DNA of 49,202 nt from Tenericutes bacterium RIFOXYA12_FULL_35_10. GTDB taxonomy: Bacteria; Bacillota_I; Bacilli_A; Acholeplasmatales; Acholeplasmataceae. The position numbers were made by a program, and so were the translations under genes. Positions 1 to 7,914 of this stretch are shown one piece after another. The notes beneath the pieces were generated by a model that worked only from the letters and a program-made list of their open reading frames with translations, ran no database searches and was not told where the DNA came from. The DNA lies in contig MIDA01000043.1 in assembly GCA_001830045.1 (NCBI GenBank), positions 1 to 49,202 on the forward strand. The letters run 5' to 3'. Position 1 is the first letter of the stretch. Each line of letters starts with the position of its first letter.

Positions 1-545
1 ACTTCTTCAGTTGTCGATGAATCAAAATTTATTTGTTTCAATAATTCAGCATACTTATAATCAACCAAATCGCGATCAGAACCATATGTATGAACATAAT
101 ACCATTCAAAAGTATAGAAATTATTTTGATAACCACATCCGTAACTTCCAGTACTTCCATAACCCATCATTGATCCACCCATCATACCATAATTATATCT
201 GGTATCTGTATAACTTAAATCATCAATAATTGATAGTTTGATCTGATCTACAATTACTACAACTTCTTCGATCGTTTTGGTATCAATATCGCTGTTTTTA
301 AGTTCATCAGCAAAAGTATCATCTAACTTCGACTGATCCTCATCAGATACATGCATATAAATTCTTTCATACACATTGTCATTATAGATTTGGTTATCGA
401 AGTTCATCATACCACTTCGATTGTAAGAGATTGAAGATACATCACTATTTGATTCATTTGTTGCTGCATTCACAACATTTATGAACAACATTCCTATTGT
501 GATAAACCCTGCAACCAAAGTTAACCCTAAAAATACATTTTTCAT
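1..545 (-). CDS. Partial exported protein of unknown function (C-terminus outside window)
   Basis: The frame is open from ATG at 545 to the window edge, giving 181 residues without a stop. The first ~28 residues are a signal peptide or membrane anchor (MKNVFLGLTLVAGF... with a likely cleavage after VNA). The mature part is acidic, then rich in Gly, Tyr and Met around residues 115-140 (MMGGSMMGYGSTGSYGCGY), with one Cys there. I do not recognise the family. The gene starts directly after the stop of the SHOCT gene, with its Shine-Dalgarno sequence (AAAGGAGAAT) inside that gene's end, so the two form an operon. Met/Tyr/Cys richness and a position beside csoR and copB make an extracytoplasmic copper-related role conceivable, but that is inference from context. 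Confidence 0.75.
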   Translation of the reverse strand, partial: MKNVFLGLTLVAGFITIGMLFINVVNAATNESNSDVSSISYNRSGMMNFDNQIYNDNVYERIYMHVSDEDQSKLDDTFADELKNSDIDTKTIEEVVVIVDQIKLSIIDDLSYTDTRYNYGMMGGSMMGYGSTGSYGCGYQNNFYTFEWYYVHTYGSDRDLVDYKYAELLKQINFDSSTTEE

Positions 546-878
546 TTATTTATTCTCCTTTAATTTATCAATCATTTTTTCATACTCTTCAATAGAAATA
601 TCACCTTTAGCTAGTCTCTTCTTAAGGGTTTCAATTGCATTCGAATTTCTACATTCTTCTCTATATCCAAATCCATTAAATATAAAATAGAGAGCTGCAA
701 ACCAAAAGATTCCCATACCAATCATCCCAAATGGCATACCCCATCCTCCAATCATATGACCATAATATGGATACCCACCATTTTGAAATAGCGATGGTGC
801 AAAATACCATAATCCTAACCCCAACAATATAAATACACTAAACAGTACAACTAAAATAATTCCAATATTTTTTTTCAT
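546..878 (-). CDS. SHOCT-domain small membrane protein
   Basis: A 110-residue protein with an N-terminal membrane helix (residues ~5-27), a Gly/Met/Trp-rich stretch with GHMIGGWGM, a second helix (~52-68) and a C-terminal SHOCT motif (IETLKKRLAKGDISIEEYEKMIDKL, residues ~82-106). SHOCT is a short oligomerisation-type domain common at the C-terminus of small membrane proteins. ATG 878 has a good GAGGTG ribosome binding site. It is divergent from csoR and co-directional with the exported protein that follows at zero spacing. Its promoter carries the 20-bp element also found before the hydrolase gene at 7911-8822, not a CsoR box, so it is probably regulated differently from copB and copA. Function unknown. 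Confidence 0.8.
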   Translation of the reverse strand: MKKNIGIILVVLFSVFILLGLGLWYFAPSLFQNGGYPYYGHMIGGWGMPFGMIGMGIFWFAALYFIFNGFGYREECRNSNAIETLKKRLAKGDISIEEYEKMIDKLKENK

Positions 879-897
879 ATTCTTTCACCTCGCTTTT

Positions 898-930
898 ATC
901 ATACAATACAAATGTGAATAGAAAATGAAT
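898..930 (-). promoter_or_regulatory. Promoter with 20-bp activator-type element upstream of the SHOCT operon
   Basis: On the minus strand the -10 is TATGAT (898-903). Seven bases upstream lies a 20-bp block; the plus strand of 911-930 reads AATGTGAATAGAAAATGAAT. It matches 17 of 20 bases at 8854-8873, which also lies exactly 7 bases from a -10. On the minus strand the block contains ATTCA twice at 11-bp spacing, one helical turn, covering the -35 position. That layout is typical of OmpR/PhoB-class response-regulator activators (inference). Confidence 0.6.
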
Positions 931-959
931 GAAAACAGATTGAAATATAAAAAAAGTGT

Positions 960-992
960 TATAATATATTCAAGACCCCTCCCGTGGTGGGG
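960..992 (+). promoter_or_regulatory. csoR promoter with CsoR-type copper operator
   Basis: TATAAT at 960-965 is followed 10 bases later by CCCCTCCCGTGGTGGGG (976-992), an imperfect G/C palindrome (CCCC-n-CC-nnn-GG-n-GGGG) in an otherwise AT-rich region. The -35 is poor: TTGAAA at 940-945 is only 14 bases from the -10. The same 17 bases recur at 7859-7875 before copZ, also 10 bases after the -10. G/C-rich palindromes of this sort are known CsoR operators, so autoregulation is expected. Confidence 0.8.
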
Positions 993-1007
993 CAAGGAGG
1001 AATAAAC

Positions 1008-1298
1008 ATGAATGAACATGTTAATCACAATTCAAAACACGTCAACCAAGCAAAGATTAAGCAGTTGCTGAAGACAGGTAGAGGGCAAATTGAAGGGATT
1101 ATTAAAATGTATGATGAAGATCGATATTGTGTTGACATATCAAAACAAATATTATCTGTCATTGCTATGCTACAAAATGCAAATGCACTCATAATAAATG
1201 ATCATATTAACACTTGTGTTGCGGAGGCTATATTAGAACAAAAAGGTAAAGAAAAAATTGATGAAATCACTGATATTCTAGTGAAATACTTACGTTGA
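1008..1298 (+). CDS. csoR: Copper-sensing repressor CsoR
   Basis: A 96-residue all-helical DUF156/CsoR-family repressor. Cu(I) binding to its Cys-His-Cys site releases it from operator DNA. The three ligands are visible: Cys in DRYCVDISKQ, and His and Cys in NDHINTCV. The family core LLKTGRGQIEGIIKMYDEDRYCVDI is present. I start at ATG 1008 because AAGGAGG (994-1000) sits 7 bases upstream; the in-frame GTG at 984 lies inside the operator. It is first in the rightward unit csoR-cueP-copB. The Cys-His-Cys set favours copper over the formaldehyde or persulfide sensors of this superfamily, and the neighbouring copper ATPases support that. Confidence 0.93.
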   Translation: MNEHVNHNSKHVNQAKIKQLLKTGRGQIEGIIKMYDEDRYCVDISKQILSVIAMLQNANALIINDHINTCVAEAILEQKGKEKIDEITDILVKYLR

Positions 1299-1306
1299 GG
1301 TGTATC

Positions 1307-1864
1307 ATGAATAAAAAAACGCTTATAATTTTGAGTATTTTTGTTCTTTTTTTAACAACAATTGTGTTTATTGGTATAAACAATTCAAAAGACACTAGTC
1401 TCTTCGAAAGACATAATTTATCCAATAAATCAGTTGAAGAAATAGTGAGTTATCTTGAACAAAGATTAGATGAGGATGATAAATTCTTTGCAGGGATATA
1501 TGGTGACAAACTTGTTCTTGGTGATGACAAAGAGCAGATTGAACTAGCACTGCCTAATGGATTGTTCTATTTGTCCATAGCACCTTATATCAATCAGACG
1601 CATCCTTGCACAAACCACAATTTAGTCACTTGTCGAGGTGAACTTAAAAATCAAGTATTTCAAATCGAAATCATCGATTTAGAGACCAATACAGTAATTT
1701 CTAAAAGAGACATTTCATCAAGTGCTAATGGTTTTGCAGGAATATGGTTACCTGCTAACAAAAACTTAAGTATAAAAGTCACATATAATTCTTTATCTAC
1801 GACAACTGACATATCGACTTATAGCACGTCTAACACATGCTTAACCAAAATGAAACTAGTCTAA
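1307..1864 (+). CDS. cueP: CueP-family extracytoplasmic copper-binding protein
   Basis: A 185-residue protein with an N-terminal membrane anchor or uncleaved signal (residues ~5-24). The body has the CueP family pattern: LPNGLFYLSIAPYINQTHPC, then TCRGEL, NGFAGIWLP and a final TCLTKMKL. The three Cys expected for copper binding are C101, C109 and C178. CueP is the periplasmic copper-binding protein described in Salmonella; homologues in Gram-positives are membrane-tethered. ATG 1307 follows the csoR stop by 8 bases, with GAGGTG overlapping that stop; an in-frame TTG at 1295 is less likely. It presumably binds Cu at the outer face of the membrane, next to the exporter CopB encoded just downstream. 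Confidence 0.85.
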   Translation: MNKKTLIILSIFVLFLTTIVFIGINNSKDTSLFERHNLSNKSVEEIVSYLEQRLDEDDKFFAGIYGDKLVLGDDKEQIELALPNGLFYLSIAPYINQTHPCTNHNLVTCRGELKNQVFQIEIIDLETNTVISKRDISSSANGFAGIWLPANKNLSIKVTYNSLSTTTDISTYSTSNTCLTKMKLV

Positions 1865-1878
1865 TGGAGGCTAAATAT

Positions 1879-4068
1879 ATGAAAAAAAATCAATCTAAAA
1901 AAACTAAAGAGGATATATCTCCCCTTCAGGAACATGATCATTCACATCATGATCATTCACATCATGATCATTCACAACACGATCATTCACAACATGATCA
2001 TTCACAACACGATCATTCACAACACGATCATATGAACTTGACTCAAAAAGAAAAACTTCATAGTCATAACAAAGATCAACATGATAAATCACATCATCAA
2101 TCAGGAAATCACGATCATACTCATCATGATCACCATCAAATGATGGTTCATGATTTCAAGAAAAGGTTTTTTATTTCCTTAGTTTTATTAGGTCCCATTT
2201 TATCACTTTCACCGATGATACAAGATTTTTTAGGGATTAATCTAAGATTTAATGGTGATTCTATCATATTACTCTTTTTAAGTACTATTTTATTCATCTA
2301 TGGTGGTAAACCTTTCTTCAAGGGGACTGTCGACGAACTAAAACAAAAAGCACCAGCCATGATGTCATTGATCGGATTAGCAATCATCGTTGCTTATACA
2401 TATAGTGCATATACAGTTATTTTTAGTACTGGAAAAGACTTCTTTTGGGAATTATCCACACTCATATCCATTATGTTACTTGGTCACTGGATTGAAATGA
2501 AGTCAGTCCTTGGTGCTTCAAAAGCTTTGGAAGAATTGTTGAAACTTATGCCTGATACAGCTCACAAAATTGATGAGACGGGTAATATTATTGATATCCC
2601 AATAACCGATGTGAAAGTTGGTATGAAATTACTCGTTAGACCTGGTGAAAAAATCCCAATTGATGGTGTTATCATTGATGGTAAGTCTTCAATTAATGAA
2701 TCCATGTTAACAGGAGAATCAATGCCCGTTGATAAGGCAAAAGGCGATGAACTCATTGGGGGTTCAATCAATGCTGAAGGTTCGTTAAAATATGAAGTAT
2801 CACGCATTGGTGACGATACTTTCTTGTCACAAGTCATTAAATTAGTTCGTGATGCTCAAGCAACACGATCTAAAACACAAAGACTCGCAGATATTGCATC
2901 TAAATATTTGTTCTATATTGCTCTTATAGGTGGCATATCAACATTTATTGTGTGGATATCTTTAGGAAAAGATGTAGGTTTTGCTATGGAGCGTGCTGTC
3001 ACAGTAGTTATCATCGCATGTCCTCATGCTTTGGGGTTAGCTACACCACTTGTTACTGCAGTGTCATCAAGTATTGGTGCTAAACATGGTTTACTCATCC
3101 GAAACCGAGCAAACTTCGAGCAAGCAAGGAAGATTGACACGATTGTCTTTGATAAAACTGGAACATTAACTAAGGGTGAATTTGGTGTATCTGCTATTGT
3201 TGGTAATCAAATATTAGACAATGAGTTGCTGTCTTTAGCGTTTGCGATTGAGAATGAATCAGAACATCCAATAGCCTTAGGTATTGTAAAAGAAGCAAAA
3301 TCTCGTGGTCTGGATCTTATAAAGGCTAATGATATAAAAGCTATTCCAGGTAAAGGATTAAGTGGTTTAATCGATGGATCAACCATTGAAATTACTAGTC
3401 CAGGATATTTAAATGAACTTAACATTAAATATGATGAAAAAGCATACACAAAATTAGCTGGCGAGGGCAACACGGTTGTCTTTATACTTAAAAATAAACT
3501 GCTTAAAGGTTATATTGCATTGAGTGATATCATTCGTGAAACCTCTAAAGAGGCTATTGAAGCTCTTTCAAAAATGGGTATTGAATCAATCATGCTCACA
3601 GGTGATAACCAAAAAGTAGCTCAAAAAGTTGCAGATCAAGTAGGTATTACCCATGTCATTGCTGAAGTCTTACCAGAACAGAAATCTGATAAAATAGAAT
3701 CGCTTACAAAAGCAAACAGGTTAGTTGCGATGACAGGTGATGGTATCAATGATGCCCCAGCACTAGCTAAAGCAAATTTAGGTATTGCGATTGGTGCTGG
3801 CACTGACGTAGCAATAGAAACTGCCGATGTTATCCTCGTTAGAAGCAATCCAATGGATGTTGTCAACATTATCAAGCTTTCTAAATCAACTTATAAAAAA
3901 ATGATTCAAAATTTAATCTGGGCAACGGGTTATAATGTGATTGCAATTCCACTTGCAGCAGGCGTATTAAATTCAATAGGGATCTTATTAAGTCCAGCTA
4001 TCGGTGCTGTTCTGATGTCATTAAGTACTGTAATTGTAGCAATTAACGCGAGATTACTCAAAATTTAA
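1879..4068 (+). CDS. copB: CopB-type copper/silver-exporting P1B ATPase with His-rich N-terminus
   Basis: A 729-residue P-type ATPase. Residues ~19-98 are dominated by His, with tandem HDHS(H/Q) units, and replace HMA domains. Then come the transmembrane core, the TGES actuator loop, the CPH ion-binding motif (C381-P382-H383), the phosphorylation site DKTGT (D425), the SEHP nucleotide-binding motif and GDGINDAPA. CPH rather than CPC marks the CopB class, linked to Cu(I)/Cu(II)/Ag export. ATG 1879 has GGAGG 8 bases upstream; the in-frame ATG at 1837 lies within cueP and lacks a ribosome binding site. It is last in the csoR operon and ends at a strong terminator. Confidence 0.93.
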   Translation: MKKNQSKKTKEDISPLQEHDHSHHDHSHHDHSQHDHSQHDHSQHDHSQHDHMNLTQKEKLHSHNKDQHDKSHHQSGNHDHTHHDHHQMMVHDFKKRFFISLVLLGPILSLSPMIQDFLGINLRFNGDSIILLFLSTILFIYGGKPFFKGTVDELKQKAPAMMSLIGLAIIVAYTYSAYTVIFSTGKDFFWELSTLISIMLLGHWIEMKSVLGASKALEELLKLMPDTAHKIDETGNIIDIPITDVKVGMKLLVRPGEKIPIDGVIIDGKSSINESMLTGESMPVDKAKGDELIGGSINAEGSLKYEVSRIGDDTFLSQVIKLVRDAQATRSKTQRLADIASKYLFYIALIGGISTFIVWISLGKDVGFAMERAVTVVIIACPHALGLATPLVTAVSSSIGAKHGLLIRNRANFEQARKIDTIVFDKTGTLTKGEFGVSAIVGNQILDNELLSLAFAIENESEHPIALGIVKEAKSRGLDLIKANDIKAIPGKGLSGLIDGSTIEITSPGYLNELNIKYDEKAYTKLAGEGNTVVFILKNKLLKGYIALSDIIRETSKEAIEALSKMGIESIMLTGDNQKVAQKVADQVGITHVIAEVLPEQKSDKIESLTKANRLVAMTGDGINDAPALAKANLGIAIGAGTDVAIETADVILVRSNPMDVVNIIKLSKSTYKKMIQNLIWATGYNVIAIPLAAGVLNSIGILLSPAIGAVLMSLSTVIVAINARLLKI
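1933..2031 (+). repeat. 15-bp tandem repeats encoding the CopB His-rich region
   Basis: Six complete 15-bp units (consensus CAYGATCATTCACAW) run in frame from 1933 to 2022, with a partial seventh to 2031. Each encodes His-Asp-His-Ser-His or -Gln. Units differ only by third-base and His/Gln changes, which indicates recent slippage-type expansion. Copy number, and so metal-binding capacity, may vary between strains. Confidence 0.92.
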
Positions 4069-4083
4069 GCGTAATGAATACTC

Positions 4084-4120
4084 AAAAAGCGAGTTCATCA
4101 ATAGATGGGCTTGCTTTTTT
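4084..4120. terminator. Bidirectional terminator between copB and lgt
   Basis: AAAAAGCGAG (4084-4093) pairs with CTTGCTTTTT (4110-4119) with one G-U pair; an inner CATC/GATG stem lies in the loop, and T-runs follow on both strands. It sits between the convergent ends of copB and lgt. Confidence 0.85.
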
Positions 4121-4214
4121 GTCGAAAAAAAAACTAATGAATATGTCTACCCATTAATTTTGTTTATGTCGTTATAGTTAATTAACTCCTAAAATCATAA
4201 TGCTATTTAGTATT

Positions 4215-5138
4215 TTACTGCTCTACTCTAATATCCATTTGATAAGGAAGTGATTTCAGTTTGGTTCTACTGATAATTAAATAGAGAATTCCTAAAGCTA
4301 CGAAGACGACAGACATCAAGATATTGATTGGTAATCCCATAAACATCAAGGCATCTCCATATGCTCCATTGACACGCATCGGTTCAATAATCAAACCACG
4401 ACCAATACCATACCAAATCAAATACAATCCTAAGTTTTCCCCAACTTTTAACTTTCGACTTTTTTTTGCAACGATTAGTGTAATTAATAATGCTAAATTC
4501 CATAATCCTTCATATAAAAATGTTGGATGGTGAACTACATCACCTAATGTCATCTGTTCTTTAATAAAATTAGGTAAAATGTTCAAAATAAACTGAGACT
4601 CTATCGCAGGTCCATATGCCTCATGATTCATAAAATTGCCGAAACGTCCAATAATCTGACCAATTAAAAACCCCATCACTAGTATATCAAGTATTGGTAA
4701 TAGTTTAATTTTTTTGATTTTACAAAATACGGGGACAAAAATCAATGTTGTAATGATTGCTCCATGTATAGCTAAACCACCCTTTGATATGTTAATCACA
4801 TCTAAAAAGTTATTATAGTGTGGTAGTGGATCAAAAATAACATAATAAAGCCTTGCTCCTAATATCGCAAGAGGTAGACCAATAAGAATACCATCATAAA
4901 TTAAATCTTTAGAATAACCAATATCTTTCATTTCTAAGCTACTGTGATAAGCAGCTAAAATAACACCCGTTAGGATGAAAACAGCATACCAGTAGATTTT
5001 TACTACGCCAAAATCAATAAATGTTTTTGAATATGGAACACCTGTTTGACTACCAATTGCAAAAATCAAAACTATGATAAATACATGGAACATTACCATA
5101 TAACGATGCGTTGATAAGTGATTATGATGTGTGTGCAT
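4215..5138 (-). CDS. lgt: Prolipoprotein diacylglyceryl transferase
   Basis: A 307-residue multi-pass membrane enzyme that transfers diacylglyceryl from phosphatidylglycerol to the lipobox Cys of prolipoproteins. The Lgt signature GRFGNFMNHEAYG is present, with HGA and the late IGRGLIIEPMRVNGAYG region. The N-terminus has a short His-rich tail (MHTHHNHLSTH) before the first helix. ATG 5138 has AAGGA 8 bases upstream and overlaps the copA 3' end by 17 bases, so translation is probably coupled. Its place in a copper operon is unusual and suggests lipoprotein maturation linked to this cluster, or a second Lgt. Recognisable lipoproteins in the window are at 14261-15304 and 27833-34693. Confidence 0.92.
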   Translation of the reverse strand: MHTHHNHLSTHRYMVMFHVFIIVLIFAIGSQTGVPYSKTFIDFGVVKIYWYAVFILTGVILAAYHSSLEMKDIGYSKDLIYDGILIGLPLAILGARLYYVIFDPLPHYNNFLDVINISKGGLAIHGAIITTLIFVPVFCKIKKIKLLPILDILVMGFLIGQIIGRFGNFMNHEAYGPAIESQFILNILPNFIKEQMTLGDVVHHPTFLYEGLWNLALLITLIVAKKSRKLKVGENLGLYLIWYGIGRGLIIEPMRVNGAYGDALMFMGLPINILMSVVFVALGILYLIISRTKLKSLPYQMDIRVEQ

Positions 5139-7605
5139 GTGTATATTCCTTTATTTCATTGTTTTTTGTAAAAATCGGGTTTTTCTTAAGTCTCAGCGAG
5201 TTATAAATGACATTTAGTGAACTAATAGACATTGCTGCTGCACCAATCATTGGATGTAATAATCCCAGCATAGCAAAAGGTATTGCAATGGCATTATAAA
5301 ACCATGCCCAGAAATAATTTTCCTTAATTTTTTTGAAGATAGCTTTAGATAATTGAATCGAAGTTAATATTGTTCTCAAATCACCTGATACTAAGGTAAC
5401 ATCTGCAGCTTCTTTTGCAATGTCAGTACCCGTTCCAATAGCCATCCCTACATTAGCTTGTTTAAGTGCTGGCGCATCGTTTATGCCATCACCTACCATA
5501 GCAACAAGTCCAAACTCTTTTTGAAGTTTAATGATTTCATTAACCTTACCTTCTGGTAATACATCTGAAATTACTTGAGATATCCCAGCTTTTTTTGCAA
5601 TAGCTTGTGCAGTTCTAAAGTTATCTCCGGTAATCATCGCCGTAGTAATACCCAATTTTTCGATTGATTGAATCACTTGTTTAGCTTCTGGTTTTAGATC
5701 ATCCGCTACTGCTATTATTCCTAAAATGTTATGTTCATCAGCAAGCATCATCACAGTCTTTGCTTCATTTTCAAGTTGCTGCATGATAGATTCCAAACCA
5801 CTATAAGAATGCCCAAGAGATTGCATCAGTTTTCGATTACCAAAATAATACATTGTTTTATCAATTTTTCCTTGAATACCCATACCCGATAATGCAACAA
5901 AATCTTTTGCATGATCTAATCGAACATTGTTCATTTTTGCATCTTCAATGATTGCTATAGCAAGTGGGTGTTCAGAGTTAATTTCTAGAGATCCAGCAAT
6001 AAACATCATTTTTTGTTGATCAATGTTGATTGCATGTTTATCAGTAATTACAGGTTTACCATATGTCAAAGTCCCAGTCTTATCGAAGGCAATCGCCTTA
6101 ATATCTTTTAATGTTTGAACTGATTCTCCATTGCGTATTAAAATACCTTTTTCAGCACCAACACCACTTCCTACCATCAATGCTGTAGGAGTTCCTAAAC
6201 CAAGTGCGCATGGACATGCAATAACTAAAACAGCTGTTGCTGTGATAAATGCAAGTGTCAATGGAGTTTGATCTGTATTAATCCATGGCAAATAAACCTC
6301 CATACTTTCTAAGATACTTAAATGAAAGTTAGAAAATATTAGAAATGAGGTAAACGTAAGAAGTGTTAATACCATGATTGCTGGAACAAAATACGATGTT
6401 ATACGATCAGCAAATTCTTGAATAGGGACTTTAGACCCTTGACAAGATTCAACCATTTCGATAACTTGCGATAAAAAAGTATCCTTACCAATTTTAGTAA
6501 CTTCAACTTTAAGCAGTCCTTCTTTATTGATGGTTGCACCAGTAACTAAATCGCCAACACCTTTTTTTACAGGCATAGATTCACCGGTTGCAAGCGATTC
6601 ATCAATCATGCTTCTTCCTTCAATAATCTTTCCATCAGTCGGGATTTTTTCACCCGGTTTAATAATCATGATATCTTTAATGCTTAATTCGTTTGTTGCA
6701 ACATCAATTTCATGACCATCAACTAAAATTCTGGCTGTTTTTGAACCCAATTCCATAAGTTTCTTAATGGCATGAGAAGCTTTCCCCTTAGCTTTTGTTT
6801 CCAGATACTTACCAATTAAATGAAATGTCATGATTGTGGTTGCCATTTCGATAAATGTTGTGATTGGGAAAAACAATCCCATTAATCCAATTAAGTATGG
6901 TGGAATCGATCCCAATGATACAAGAACATCCATGTTAGGCTTTAGTGATTTCAACGAATAGAAACTCCCCCTATGCACATGTCTCCCAACTATAAATACA
7001 ACTGGAAAACCTAAAATTGCTACAATCCATGTATAGAGGGGGATACGAACTACAAACATCTCTATAATCATGATTGACATCATGATTATAGTAAAAAATG
7101 CACTTATTTGAACTTTTTTTCTTGCCTGATTCATTTTGATTGTTTCTGGATCAAGGTTATTATCGGTTTTTTCCTCAATACTAAGACTATAACCAATTTG
7201 ATTGATACGATGCTTGATATCACTAAATCTAACGATTGTTTCATCATATCGGAATGATACTTTTTCAGTAGCAAGATTGACACTGACATCCATAATACCG
7301 TCAATTTTCATAAGCTCGACTTCGATATGATTAACACATGTTGAACAGGTCATACCATCTACTCTTGCAGTTATTGATCTAAATTGCTCATTAATTGAAA
7401 CCAGTTCATAGCCAATGTCTTTTACATTTTTAATTGCTTCGTCAGGATTAAAAAATTGATTATCGTATTGAATCATTGCAGTTTCAGTAGCTAAATTTAC
7501 TGAAACATCAATTAAACCTTTTACCCTTTTCAATGCTTTTTCAACATGATTCACACAAGATGCGCATGTCATCCCATTGACTTTATACTTAATGGTGTTT
7601 GCCAC
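5122..7605 (-). CDS. copA: Copper-exporting P1B ATPase CopA with two HMA domains
   Basis: An 827-residue ATPase with two N-terminal HMA domains (GMTCASC, Cys 14/17; and GMTCSTC), the TGES loop, CPC motif (C464-P465-C466), DKTGT (D508), SEHP, GDGINDAPA and the C-terminal YNAIAIP/MSISSLNV helices typical of Cu(I) exporters. I chose GTG 7605 because GAGGA lies 9 bases upstream; ATG 7620 (five residues longer) has no visible ribosome binding site and would overlap the upstream gene by 11 bases. It lies between the CopZ-like chaperone and lgt. The window thus encodes a CPC and a CPH copper ATPase, both under CsoR-type operators. Confidence 0.94.
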   Translation of the reverse strand: MANTIKYKVNGMTCASCVNHVEKALKRVKGLIDVSVNLATETAMIQYDNQFFNPDEAIKNVKDIGYELVSINEQFRSITARVDGMTCSTCVNHIEVELMKIDGIMDVSVNLATEKVSFRYDETIVRFSDIKHRINQIGYSLSIEEKTDNNLDPETIKMNQARKKVQISAFFTIIMMSIMIIEMFVVRIPLYTWIVAILGFPVVFIVGRHVHRGSFYSLKSLKPNMDVLVSLGSIPPYLIGLMGLFFPITTFIEMATTIMTFHLIGKYLETKAKGKASHAIKKLMELGSKTARILVDGHEIDVATNELSIKDIMIIKPGEKIPTDGKIIEGRSMIDESLATGESMPVKKGVGDLVTGATINKEGLLKVEVTKIGKDTFLSQVIEMVESCQGSKVPIQEFADRITSYFVPAIMVLTLLTFTSFLIFSNFHLSILESMEVYLPWINTDQTPLTLAFITATAVLVIACPCALGLGTPTALMVGSGVGAEKGILIRNGESVQTLKDIKAIAFDKTGTLTYGKPVITDKHAINIDQQKMMFIAGSLEINSEHPLAIAIIEDAKMNNVRLDHAKDFVALSGMGIQGKIDKTMYYFGNRKLMQSLGHSYSGLESIMQQLENEAKTVMMLADEHNILGIIAVADDLKPEAKQVIQSIEKLGITTAMITGDNFRTAQAIAKKAGISQVISDVLPEGKVNEIIKLQKEFGLVAMVGDGINDAPALKQANVGMAIGTGTDIAKEAADVTLVSGDLRTILTSIQLSKAIFKKIKENYFWAWFYNAIAIPFAMLGLLHPMIGAAAMSISSLNVIYNSLRLKKNPIFTKNNEIKEYTHAHTS

Positions 7606-7609
7606 GTTG

Positions 7610-7837
7610 TTATTCCTCATTCAGTGTTGTAAGATACTCAACTTGATAACCGGTTTGAACGATAGCATTTAAATATAGATTTTCATCTGGATTTTCCTCT
7701 TCTGTTAGCACTTTTGCAATATGTGTAGAAAAATCAATATCTACGTCAATTGCCCCAATAGATTTTAATGCACTTGTAATGCGATTAATGCACCCAATGC
7801 AATTAATGTCTCCAATTCTATAAATAAGTGTTGCCAT
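7610..7837 (-). CDS. copZ: CopZ-like HMA-domain copper chaperone
   Basis: A 75-residue single HMA domain with the metal site INCIGCIN (CxxC). The order beta-alpha-beta is visible, with IDVDIDFSTHIAKV as the second strand region. The motif DINCIGC replaces the usual GMTCxxC, so it is a divergent member. It is the first gene of copZ-copA-lgt, with AGGAGG upstream and a strong promoter carrying a CsoR operator. It likely delivers Cu(I) to CopA. A detached extra HMA domain serving CopA is an equivalent description. Confidence 0.85.
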   Translation of the reverse strand: MATLIYRIGDINCIGCINRITSALKSIGAIDVDIDFSTHIAKVLTEEENPDENLYLNAIVQTGYQVEYLTTLNEE

Positions 7838-7858
7838 ATATATACTCCTCCTTATTTA

Positions 7859-7914
7859 CCCCTCCCGTGGTGGGGTGTCATATATAATATATCAAAATTT
7901 TTTGCCTGTGTCAA
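7859..7914 (-). promoter_or_regulatory. copZ-copA-lgt promoter with CsoR-type operator
   Basis: On the minus strand TTGACA (7909-7914), a 17-base spacer and TATATT (7886-7891) form a near-consensus promoter. Ten bases after the -10 lies the 17-bp operator 7859-7875, identical to 976-992 but in the opposite orientation relative to transcription. The -35 overlaps the stop codon of the upstream hydrolase gene. Confidence 0.85.

Noticed and set aside
11-690. Small rightward open frames at the left edge
   Set aside because: They are shadows of the leftward exported protein and SHOCT gene, which have signal or domain features and ribosome binding sites.
984-1007. Longer csoR with GTG start at 984
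   Set aside because: That start lies inside the operator and upstream of the AAGGAGG site that serves ATG 1008.
1933-2031. Short regular repeats that could suggest a CRISPR-like array
   Set aside because: The units are contiguous 15-bp in-frame codon repeats without spacers inside copB; they encode its His-rich tail.
1904-2092. Leftward open frame rich in repeated VVND residues
   Set aside because: It is the antisense reading of the copB His repeats; no ribosome binding site or independent support.
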